A stretch of 13,710 bases of DNA from Spirochaetota bacterium (GTDB lineage: Bacteria > Spirochaetota > Spirochaetia > B11-G9), in the NCBI GenBank assembly GCA_003641695.1, contig QNBL01000032.1:1-13710 (forward strand), read 5' to 3'. Numbering within the stretch: position 1 is the stretch's first letter; each line of letters opens with the position of its first letter. The translations under genes were made by a program, and so were the position numbers. Shown piece by piece: positions 5,270 to 11,715 of the stretch. The notes beneath the pieces are model-generated. The model made no database searches. It worked only from the letters and a program-made list of their open reading frames with translations, and was not told where the DNA came from.

Positions 5270-7606
5270 TTAAACAATTGAGGCAGATAAATGCTGCCTG
5301 TGTTCCCGTTCTTTCTTCAATCCCAGCTCAAGAAGCTGACTTACATCTATAATAAGAGCAACCATTCCGTCTCCTAAAATTGTTGCTCCGGCAATTCCCG
5401 GAGAATTCGTAAACTTGTCCATAAGCGGTTTGATAACAACATCCTCCTCACCGATAAGAGAGTCAACCATAAGTCCCATCTTTTTGTCACCACTGCCGAC
5501 AACAACTACAAAATGATACTCTCCGTCCTCATCCTTTCTTATATTAAAAAGCCTGTTCAACCTGATAAGAGAAACGACATCTTCCCGCACGTTGAACACC
5601 TCATAGTTATCAATCATCCGTATATCGGACTGTTTTATTCTATGGCTGTCGATGACAGAGGTTATTGGTATTGCATATATCTCAGTACCAACCCTGACAA
5701 GAAGCCCCTGTATTATAGCCAGAGTCAAGGGAATCTTTATGGTAAGCTTTGTCCCCTTCCCTTTTTCGGACCATACACTTACGTTTCCGTTAAGTTTCTC
5801 TATCTGCTTTCTGACAACATCCAGCCCTACTCCCCGGCCTGAAATATCTGTTACTTCCTTTGCCGTAGAGAATCCGGGCTCAAAGATAAGATTAAAAGCT
5901 TCAATATCAGAGAGTATCTTGCTGGGATGTATTACCCCTCTTTCAACCGCCTTATCGTAAACAGACTTTACATCTATACCCTTTCCGTCATCCTCAATAT
6001 TTATTACAATCATGTTACCTTCGTTGCTTGCTTTTAACAGAACCTGCCCTTCCGCCGGTTTGCCTGCTGCTTGTCTTTCTGCAGGGGATTCAATACCATG
6101 ATCAACTGAATTACGGACACAATGGATAAGCGGATCTAAAAGATCCTCTATCACGGATTTGTCAAGTTCCGTCTCCTCACCCTCTATTACAAGTTTGATC
6201 TTCTTGTTCAGCATTTTTGAAGCATCTCTTACCAAACGGGGAAACCGGGAGAAGATTTGGCTGATTGGGACCATACGGATCTCCATTACCCCTTCCTGCA
6301 GTTCTCCCGTTGTCCGGGCCAGACTCTGAGAAGTACTGTGCAATTTCACGACTGTATTTTTGAAATCACTTTCAAAATTACTCCACATAGTAAAAACAGA
6401 ACCGAACTCATCAAAAAATTCTGTTTTGATATCCTTCAGAGGCTCCCCGTTATTAAGCTTTTCCAGGTATCCGGGAAATGAGCTGAACAGCTTTCTTAAC
6501 AGCTCGTTGTTCCCCTTTAAGGTATTTGAAAAATCTCTCTGAACTTCCGAAAACCTGCTGCCTATCTGGTTAAAGGTAGCTTTTGTTATGACTGTTTCAC
6601 TTACCAGATTCAGAAGGTTGTCTATCCTTTTGGAATCAACCCTGAGAACAGAACTTCCCTTCCTGCTTTTCTTTAGATCCGTTGTTCTCGTCCCGGTGCC
6701 GGTTTTTTCTAAAGGAGGGGCCTGTACTGCAGATTTTTCTTCAGTTTTACCCGGTTTCTTTTTCTCCTCTCCTTCTGCTTCAGAAGCAGAAGGAACAGCC
6801 GCCGAAGGAGATTCGAGCTTCTTTATATCTACTCCGGTAACAGCACCGGGAATATCAACTGCCTTTTGGAGTCTTTCAACACTTTCGGAAGCAGCAATAT
6901 AGTAAAAAACTTCAGGAAGGAAAATATCATCATAAAGTTTATCGAAATCGGGAATAGTTTTCAGCACCATTCCAAAACCTTTGAGAGCAGCAAAGACCTG
7001 AACGGCTCCAACGGTGTTCATTGGATGATCTTCGTTGAAAGACACCTTTATTTCGTAAACAGATTCTCCGCTCTCGGCAGATTCCAGCAGTTCAAGAATA
7101 TCGTATTCAGTTAAAGAATCCGTTACTTCAGAAACTTCAATGCTTTCTTCTCCACTCTCCGGAGCACTTTTTGCCGCAGGTTCCTCTACCTTCGGAGTAG
7201 AAGCGTCCTTACCTTCCAGTATCCGGCTCAGGCCATCTTTTATTGAGGAAATATCTTCTTCATAAACACCGCCGGAAGATCGTGCTTCCAGCATAGCCTT
7301 TATCACATCAATTGAACCGAGAAGGACGTCTATTACAGCTTCATCTATACTGATATTTCCGCTTCTGATCTCATCCAGAACATCCTCCACCAGATGGGTA
7401 AAGGAAGCAAGTTCGTTCATCTGAACAGTTGCAGCAGCTCCCTTCAGGGTGTGGGCAGCACGGAATATCTCATCCACTGCATCGGAGTTGCCCGGATCGT
7501 TTTCCAGAACAAGTATATTTTGTTCAAGGCCTTCTACCTGCAATTCAGCTTCAACGTAAAAATCCTTCAACAATTCTTCATTATTAGGGTCTAAATAGTC
7601 ACTCAT
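5270..7606 (-). CDS. cheA: chemotaxis sensor histidine kinase CheA
   Basis: A 778-residue kinase that phosphorylates CheY in response to receptors. P1 (about 8-130) holds the phosphorylated H52 in AAHTLKGAAAT. A P2-like CheY-docking domain spans about 165-262, then a Lys/Glu/Pro-rich linker (265-318). The P3 dimerization domain runs from about 320 to 440. It is enlarged: about 120 residues separate VDSKRID from RMVPI, against about 65 in Thermotoga CheA. P4, the ATP-binding domain, has N499 in CVRNSVDHG, DDGKGID (539-545), FEPGFST and GRGVGLDVV (590-598). P5 (about 627-765) is the CheW-like regulatory domain. The ATG has no clear SD; on the minus strand a TTGACT at 7639-7644 is a possible -35, but its -10 is poor. 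It is first in the che operon and divergent from the beta-barrel genes. Confidence 0.96.
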   Translation of the reverse strand: MSDYLDPNNEELLKDFYVEAELQVEGLEQNILVLENDPGNSDAVDEIFRAAHTLKGAAATVQMNELASFTHLVEDVLDEIRSGNISIDEAVIDVLLGSIDVIKAMLEARSSGGVYEEDISSIKDGLSRILEGKDASTPKVEEPAAKSAPESGEESIEVSEVTDSLTEYDILELLESAESGESVYEIKVSFNEDHPMNTVGAVQVFAALKGFGMVLKTIPDFDKLYDDIFLPEVFYYIAASESVERLQKAVDIPGAVTGVDIKKLESPSAAVPSASEAEGEEKKKPGKTEEKSAVQAPPLEKTGTGTRTTDLKKSRKGSSVLRVDSKRIDNLLNLVSETVITKATFNQIGSRFSEVQRDFSNTLKGNNELLRKLFSSFPGYLEKLNNGEPLKDIKTEFFDEFGSVFTMWSNFESDFKNTVVKLHSTSQSLARTTGELQEGVMEIRMVPISQIFSRFPRLVRDASKMLNKKIKLVIEGEETELDKSVIEDLLDPLIHCVRNSVDHGIESPAERQAAGKPAEGQVLLKASNEGNMIVINIEDDGKGIDVKSVYDKAVERGVIHPSKILSDIEAFNLIFEPGFSTAKEVTDISGRGVGLDVVRKQIEKLNGNVSVWSEKGKGTKLTIKIPLTLAIIQGLLVRVGTEIYAIPITSVIDSHRIKQSDIRMIDNYEVFNVREDVVSLIRLNRLFNIRKDEDGEYHFVVVVGSGDKKMGLMVDSLIGEEDVVIKPLMDKFTNSPGIAGATILGDGMVALIIDVSQLLELGLKKEREHRQHLSASIV
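6771..6793. repeat. 23-bp perfect palindrome inside cheA
   Basis: CCTTCTGCTTC (6771-6781) and GAAGCAGAAGG (6783-6793) are exact inverted copies around one central base. The element lies in the part of cheA that encodes the flexible P2-P3 linker (PSASEAEG). The mRNA could form a stable hairpin there. The low-complexity Ser/Glu/Ala coding may partly explain it. Confidence 0.7.
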
Positions 7607-7672
7607 ATGGCATTAATCTTTATACATCCCCTAAACTAAGTCAAGTATATTTTTAAAAAGATAGTGCGCTTT

Positions 7673-7701
7673 TTGACATATTTTTCCGTTAAATACATTA
7701 T
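7673..7701 (+). promoter_or_regulatory. probable sigma-70 promoter of the beta-barrel operon
   Basis: A perfect -35 TTGACA (7673-7678) is followed after 17 bases by CATTAT (7696-7701), which keeps A2 and T6 of the -10 consensus. Initiation near 7708 would leave a leader of about 55 bases before the SD GGGAG (7751-7755). The -35 is strong and the -10 only fair. Confidence 0.5.
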
Positions 7702-7763
7702 ACGGGAATCTACTTTGATTTTTACAGATTTCGGTATACACTTGTTATCAGGGAGCATATTAA

Positions 7764-8900
7764 ATGAAGAAAACAATACTTTTCTTAATACTCTTTTCCG
7801 CAGCACTGAATATCTTTTCAGCTGACTTAAGTGTTCCGGAAATGGAAGTTATTACCAGAGCAGATTTTTCAGAGTCTCTGCCGATAATAACCAGCAGGGG
7901 TAAGGTTATTCTGGACCTTAAGGGAGGCTACAAACTCGGAGGGAAGCTCTCCCTCGGTTTTGACAGCGCTGATCTAAGCTATTCCAGTGAAACAGCTTCA
8001 AACAATTCCGCCACTATAGCGGATCTGGCTTCTTACATTGACAACCAGACATTTCTCTCATTCCAATCAGCACAAATCATCTTAAGAGACGTAATTTCCG
8101 CGGGAACCTCTTTAACCTACTTTATAGGAAAATCGGAAACATTCTGCTCCGGAGATGACTTTCCCCGTATCTTTGGTACATACCCGATAGCTACCAGATA
8201 CAGGGGATATTTGTACTTCCCTGAAAATGAGTTTGACGGCCTTTATACAGTAAACGGAACAGGAATAAAAATGGAGTCTTCCTGGGGTGACGGCAGCTAC
8301 CTTGCATCCGGCTACCTCTACAAGGACGGCTACCTGACAGACGTTTTTTCTTCAGATTTCAGGGTATTGTTTAACTTTCCTCATCTAAAACTTGAAACAT
8401 TTGCAGGTGCTACCTTTCCAACCGGTACCTACGGCCTCTACCGGGGAGGTTTCCTGTTAAACTACCGGGCAGGCGAAACCGGTGAGTTTATGGCACAGAT
8501 CGGAGTTCCTGTCTGGGAACCGGATAAAACATTTGATATAGACAGGCTGTTCTTTCTTTTTGAACCCAGGATCAATTTCAATCTGGTTTCTATCATTCTT
8601 ACACTTTTCTGGCAGCCCGGCTACTATGAACAGGAACAGCTTGCCACTGCAGGTTCATCCAATGTTCATCTAAATTTTATGCTGGGAAACCTGGAAAAAT
8701 CTCCCCTTGCAGGGGGAATTGAGAGCAGCGTGACCTTTGATCTGACCAATAGTACAAATCAATTCACCTATGTGCTGACACCGTACATAAGTGCCATAAC
8801 ATCCGGGGTTCTCTGGAATTTTATGGTAAACATTAATCTTTTTCCCTTCACTCCCGCCAATATGTTCGAGGGAGTTATTGGAATTAAGGCGGAGTTTTAA
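7764..8900 (+). CDS. exported protein, probable outer-membrane beta-barrel
   Basis: A 378-residue protein of unknown function. It has a clear signal peptide (MKKTILFLILFSAALNIFSA, likely cut before D21). The mature part is rich in alternating polar and aromatic residues with many Gly, Ser, Tyr and Phe, for example GGFLLNYRAGETGEFMAQIG, as expected of amphipathic beta strands. It ends in GVIGIKAEF; a terminal phenylalanine after an alternating hydrophobic strand is the typical recognition signal for the BAM assembly machinery. There is one cysteine (in ETFCSGDD) and no lipobox. The ATG has GGGAG eight bases upstream. The next gene, of similar style, starts two bases after the stop, so the two are co-translated. 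I do not recognise a named family; a porin-like or surface role is inferred. Confidence 0.7.
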   Translation: MKKTILFLILFSAALNIFSADLSVPEMEVITRADFSESLPIITSRGKVILDLKGGYKLGGKLSLGFDSADLSYSSETASNNSATIADLASYIDNQTFLSFQSAQIILRDVISAGTSLTYFIGKSETFCSGDDFPRIFGTYPIATRYRGYLYFPENEFDGLYTVNGTGIKMESSWGDGSYLASGYLYKDGYLTDVFSSDFRVLFNFPHLKLETFAGATFPTGTYGLYRGGFLLNYRAGETGEFMAQIGVPVWEPDKTFDIDRLFFLFEPRINFNLVSIILTLFWQPGYYEQEQLATAGSSNVHLNFMLGNLEKSPLAGGIESSVTFDLTNSTNQFTYVLTPYISAITSGVLWNFMVNINLFPFTPANMFEGVIGIKAEF

Positions 8901-8902
8901 AT

Positions 8903-9781
8903 ATGAAAAAATCATTAATCGTACTTCTTCTTCTGGCAATAACTTCCATGCTTTCTGCTCTTGAGATAACCTCCAGCATAACTGCCGGCAATCTTGTGTT
9001 TGACAAAAATTCGACATCCACTGTATCTGCTTTTTCCGGAACAAATTTTGCCTACGGAGGGAACATCTACGGCGAAGACAGAATTTCTGACAGTATTGTG
9101 TTGAAAGCCGGTTTATTTTACGATCCTGTTCTGAGGTACACAGTCAACACCCTTTTTGAATATCAACATAGTTTTTTTAAACTAGGAGTGGGACCATTTA
9201 CCGGAATATTCAATACCGCCGGAACTACGATGAAATCCGGATTAAGCACCTCTGTCAGAGTAGAGATTCCAGGTATAATTTTTGCTTCTCTGACGGCAGA
9301 CAGCTCTATAGGAACCAGATTTGTAAAAACGGGTGACTACATTCAGGAAAAGAACGTTCTTACCATAGGTTACTATATTCCCAATGCACTTTGTTCAGTA
9401 AGCATGGAGACAAAATCTTTTGTAACCAAACAGGGCAGTGCGTTGGAGATTGACGACAGTTTTACCGAATATGCATTTAAAGTCGATATATTCCAAAAAA
9501 ACATAGCATTTAAAACATTGCTTTCCTTTGCTTACCAGAGCCTAAGCAGAACGTATCTGGATACTTCTTCCGGCACCAGTACTTCAAATACTATTAATTC
9601 ACTGGTTTTCGGAACAGATTTTTCCGTACCTGTATCCAACAGTATAACACTGCTTTTAAACCTGGACAGCAATATATATTCTTTTGGTTATGAGGATTCA
9701 GCACCCTTGACAATGCCTGATTCCGGAATAGGACTTTACCTTTTCAGAGCAACCACCGGGATCACAATCAAACTGAATTAA
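8903..9781 (+). CDS. exported protein, probable outer-membrane beta-barrel
   Basis: A 292-residue protein of unknown function with a signal peptide (MKKSLIVLLLLAITSMLSA, likely cut before L20). The rest alternates short hydrophobic and polar stretches rich in Ser, Thr, Gly and aromatic residues, with no second membrane helix, which fits a small beta-barrel. The last strand (LYLFRATTGITIKLN) has the alternating pattern but ends in Asn, not the usual Phe. The SD GGAG (8891-8894) lies inside the end of the upstream gene and the start follows its stop by two bases, so the pair is a two-gene operon and the proteins may act together. No homologue is recognised by eye. The gene converges on flaA across a structured spacer. 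Confidence 0.65.
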   Translation: MKKSLIVLLLLAITSMLSALEITSSITAGNLVFDKNSTSTVSAFSGTNFAYGGNIYGEDRISDSIVLKAGLFYDPVLRYTVNTLFEYQHSFFKLGVGPFTGIFNTAGTTMKSGLSTSVRVEIPGIIFASLTADSSIGTRFVKTGDYIQEKNVLTIGYYIPNALCSVSMETKSFVTKQGSALEIDDSFTEYAFKVDIFQKNIAFKTLLSFAYQSLSRTYLDTSSGTSTSNTINSLVFGTDFSVPVSNSITLLLNLDSNIYSFGYEDSAPLTMPDSGIGLYLFRATTGITIKLN

Positions 9782-9839
9782 TTGAGAGGGATCAAAGCTT
9801 GGAGCAAATGCAGCTCCTTTCCCTGAACCTCTTTGGCTT

Positions 9840-9861
9840 TTTAGCTCTTTAGCTCTTTAGC
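9840..9861. repeat. short tandem repeat, TTTAGCTC unit
   Basis: TTTAGCTC occurs at 9840-9847 and 9848-9855, with a partial third copy TTTAGC at 9856-9861. It sits about 60 bases after the second beta-barrel gene and runs into the first arm of the hairpin described next. Copy number could vary by slippage. Confidence 0.7.
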
Positions 9862-9902
9862 GACAGGCAGACAGCCGCTAAACCAGACAGAAATCTGCCT
9901 GT
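9856..9902 (+). terminator. overlapping hairpins after the beta-barrel operon
   Basis: Two exact stems interlock. TTTAGCG (9856-9862) pairs with CGCTAAA (9876-9882), and ACAGGCAGA (9863-9871), which lies in that loop, pairs with TCTGCCTGT (9894-9902). The second stem is followed by an AU-rich run (TATTTATACAATCTTTT). The two stems cannot easily coexist because no linker joins them, so they are probably alternatives. A terminator for the upstream genes is the simplest reading. Confidence 0.4.
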
Positions 9903-9999
9903 TATTTATACAATCTTTTAACCGCACCGGTCTGAACGGTCTGATCCGATCAACGGCACAGGCATAAATCTGATTTGCCCGCTTCGCCGGACAAACAAA
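9903..9999. other. rest of the convergent spacer: direct repeat and small hairpin
   Basis: No gene is seen here. The octamer CGGTCTGA is repeated at 9928-9935 and 9937-9944 (9-base period). At 9974-9995, TTTG and CCG pair with CGG and CAAA around one mismatch and the loop CTTCGC (9982-9987). The meaning of these elements is unknown. Confidence 0.4.
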
Positions 10000-10029
10000 T
10001 AACCGTCAGGATGGAAGTCCTGACGGTTA
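10000..10029 (-). terminator. probable rho-independent terminator of flaA
   Basis: AACCGTCAGGA (10001-10011) and TCCTGACGGTT (10018-10028) form an exact 11-bp stem around a six-base loop, and 10000/10029 add one more pair. It begins about 30 bases after the flaA stop on the minus strand and is followed there by the T-rich ATTTGTTTGT. The tail is not a pure U run, so termination could be bidirectional. Confidence 0.65.
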
Positions 10030-10060
10030 ATAGATCTTTTCTAAACGTTACTACCAGATA

Positions 10061-11041
10061 TTATTTTGTTTTATCTGATGACTGATCCAGTTTCCTCTGT
10101 TCGAGAGCTCTAAGCACCTGAACTTCTCCAAGTTTTCTCCACTCTGCATTTCTTCTGGAGGATTCACGTGCATCCAGAATGCCCCAGAGAGCTTCGTTAT
10201 CTATATCATCAACTCCTGGGAGAATAGCAAGGTCATAGGTAAGTTTAACATCTTTGATATAAGTTATTACATCACCGCCATCCTGTGAGGCATCTTTGTA
10301 GATAACAAACCCCATAAGTTTCCTCATTGGAGTGGTTCTCGGGTAGAGGGGATATTTTTTAAGCTCTCTGTTCCTTACTTCACTGATGTAAGAAGGATTT
10401 ACCCATCCGAGAGTTCTCCATCCTCTGAATTCCAGATAGTCAAGAAATAAATTCCTTTCCTCACCATACTGGTCTTTTAGAATAATTCCAAGACCATTCT
10501 TGAAGTTACTGCCGTATACATCTACCGCAATACTTTTAATCGCACCAACGTTCTTTACTACGCCGTAACCGTCAAATTTGCTTCCGTTTTTATCAGCTTC
10601 ATCTTCAGTCCCGTCATCCTTTGTTTTTCTCATGTATGCAGGAATCTCAAAAGGCGGTTTAACTATTGCATACGCGTTGAAAGGTTCCTCAGGAAAATGA
10701 ACCCTGATGCCCATAACAGTTTCACCGGCAAATTTCTGTGCATTTTCATTTACTTTTGCTTCCTTGGTATAAGAAAGTTTCTGATTCATAACAGTTCTTG
10801 CTGAAGAGTTCAGAACCACGTCCCACTTCTCAATCGCGAGAGAAGCTTTCATTAATTTTTTTTCTTCGTCGGTATAGCCAACACCTGCCTTGCCGGAAAA
10901 ATCCACCACTGTGGCTTTGTTATTTCCGTCCTCCATATCTGCAGTCAGTGTATTAAAATCTACCAGAACAGTTTCTACTGCAAACAGTGAAAAACTCATT
11001 GCAAATAACATAATACCCAGAAGAATTCCGAATCGTTTCAT
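10061..11041 (-). CDS. flaA: flagellar filament outer layer (sheath) protein FlaA
   Basis: A 326-residue exported protein of the spirochaete FlaA family (pfam FlaA). FlaA coats the FlaB core of the periplasmic flagella and affects filament stiffness and cell shape. The signal peptide is MKRFGILLGIMLFAMSFSLFA, cut before VETV. Family-like segments are VETVLVDFNTL after the cleavage site, the region around GVVKNVGAIKSIAVDVYGSN, and YLEFRGWRTLGWVNPSYI in the C-terminal half. The charged C-terminal tail (QRKLDQSSDKTK) follows a predicted helix. The ATG has AAAAGGAG seven bases upstream and a consensus promoter of its own. The gene is last in a minus-strand cluster with cell-wall genes, and cheA lies about 2.4 kb further on in the same orientation. 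Confidence 0.93.
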   Translation of the reverse strand: MKRFGILLGIMLFAMSFSLFAVETVLVDFNTLTADMEDGNNKATVVDFSGKAGVGYTDEEKKLMKASLAIEKWDVVLNSSARTVMNQKLSYTKEAKVNENAQKFAGETVMGIRVHFPEEPFNAYAIVKPPFEIPAYMRKTKDDGTEDEADKNGSKFDGYGVVKNVGAIKSIAVDVYGSNFKNGLGIILKDQYGEERNLFLDYLEFRGWRTLGWVNPSYISEVRNRELKKYPLYPRTTPMRKLMGFVIYKDASQDGGDVITYIKDVKLTYDLAILPGVDDIDNEALWGILDARESSRRNAEWRKLGEVQVLRALEQRKLDQSSDKTK

Positions 11042-11081
11042 CCAGTGCTCCTTTTAATCAAATTACCATTCACTATCTAAA

Positions 11082-11109
11082 ATTATACGTAACCTTTTCT
11101 TTTTGTCAA
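11082..11109 (-). promoter_or_regulatory. consensus sigma-70 promoter of flaA
   Basis: On the minus strand, TTGACA (11104-11109) and TATAAT (11082-11087) match both consensus hexamers exactly, with 16 bases between. Initiation near 11075 gives a leader of about 34 bases including the SD AAAAGGAG. This implies housekeeping-sigma control; no sigma-28 or sigma-54 motif was seen here. Confidence 0.85.
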
Positions 11110-11140
11110 CGATTTTTCTTTTTTTTTACGCATCCAGGGC

Positions 11141-11171
11141 AAATTCCTTGAATTTAGAGCTGATCAGCTCT
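11141..11171. repeat. two abutting perfect palindromes between GerMN gene and flaA
   Basis: AAATTC-CTT-GAATTT (11141-11155) is directly followed by the 16-bp exact palindrome AGAGCTGATCAGCTCT (11156-11171), which includes the TGA stop of the GerMN gene. The pair lies just upstream of the flaA promoter. They could be protein-binding sites or mRNA 3'-end hairpins. On the minus strand they are followed by an A run, not a T run, so they are not a standard terminator. Confidence 0.6.
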
Positions 11172-11631
11172 CCACCCTGAGTTGTTCACCATCCACAGAG
11201 ATAATAATTTTCCTAATATGCGGGAAATTATATCTGACATTCTTTTTAATCCCCGAAGCGATCTCCAGATAATTCAGAGATGTTGTTCCTGCGGATATAA
11301 CAAAATCAGGAGAAAAATCGAGATATACAGTATCCTTATCCCTGAGCATGACGGTATACAACCGGGTGTCCCGGGGAATCAGGAAGTTATGATCAATATC
11401 GAATGGACCAAGGATAAGTTCTTCAACCAGCTGTCCAATCTTCTGCTCTTCCCCCTTCACATCCGGAAGTCTTCTTGTTTCCCCCCGCAATCCTCCCCTT
11501 CTGTCGGGGAAATAGAAAGTTCTGGTAATATGTACATTATCTATAATAAAATATGCTGAAACAGAAACTGCCAGTGACAGCACAAGCGCTGCGGCAAGAA
11601 TCAGGGTCAGTCTGCTAAGGTTTTTAAACAT
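11164..11631 (-). CDS. membrane-anchored GerMN-domain protein
   Basis: A 155-residue protein with one N-terminal membrane helix (about 8-30) that probably anchors it facing the periplasm. Residues about 38-150 form a GerMN domain: TFYFPDRRGGL opens it, then GQLVEELILGPF (66-77), IPRDTRLYTV (85-94), VYLDFSPDF (102-110) and the closing IRKIIISVDGEQ (139-150). GerMN domains occur in spore germination proteins of Firmicutes and widely outside them, often next to peptidoglycan amidases, as here. The biochemical role is unknown. The ATG has GGAG six bases upstream (11638-11641). That SD lies within the last codons of the interrupted amidase frame, so coupling to the amidase was probably ancestral. 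No lipobox cysteine is present. Confidence 0.82.
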   Translation of the reverse strand: MFKNLSRLTLILAAALVLSLAVSVSAYFIIDNVHITRTFYFPDRRGGLRGETRRLPDVKGEEQKIGQLVEELILGPFDIDHNFLIPRDTRLYTVMLRDKDTVYLDFSPDFVISAGTTSLNYLEIASGIKKNVRYNFPHIRKIIISVDGEQLRVES

Positions 11632-11634
11632 CAG

Positions 11635-11715
11635 TTACTCCGGTATAGTTATATCAAAGTGATCCACAAAATTTCTTATCCCATTATAGATCCCTTCACT
11701 GATTTTCTTCAAGTA
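11635..11715 (-). pseudogene. orphaned 3' end of the amidase gene
   Basis: Directly after the amidase TAA at 11716-11718, the same frame stays open for 26 codons (YLKKISEGIYNGIRNF and ten more residues, ending in ITIPE) and then stops with TAA at 11635-11637. This reads as the last amphipathic helix that Amidase_3 proteins carry after the FVTNREEALIM region. It has no start or SD of its own and would be made only by readthrough or in an intact allele. Confidence 0.8.

Noticed and set aside
5275..5277. TTG as the start of the CheW-CheR-like gene
   Set aside because: It overlaps the cheA end and has no SD, while the ATG at 5248-5250 has AAAGGA and AGGG upstream.
5513..5960. open frames on the plus strand opposite cheA
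   Set aside because: They lie wholly inside a well-supported gene, have no SD, and give no domain-like sequence.
6700..6793. internal start for a short CheA form after the linker hairpin
   Set aside because: SD-like GGAGAGGAG is present on the minus strand, but no ATG, GTG or TTG follows at a usable distance in frame.
7655..7674. AAAAAG/CTTTTT inverted repeat in the cheA upstream spacer as an operator
   Set aside because: It is six A/T-rich pairs only and easily arises by chance in an AT-rich spacer.
9782..10060. CRISPR array or insertion sequence in the repeat-rich spacer
   Set aside because: The repeats are 8-9 bases with no regular spacers, and there is no transposase or terminal inverted repeat.
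11110..11171. rho-independent terminator for the GerMN operon
   Set aside because: The palindromes are followed on the minus strand by an A run, not a T run.
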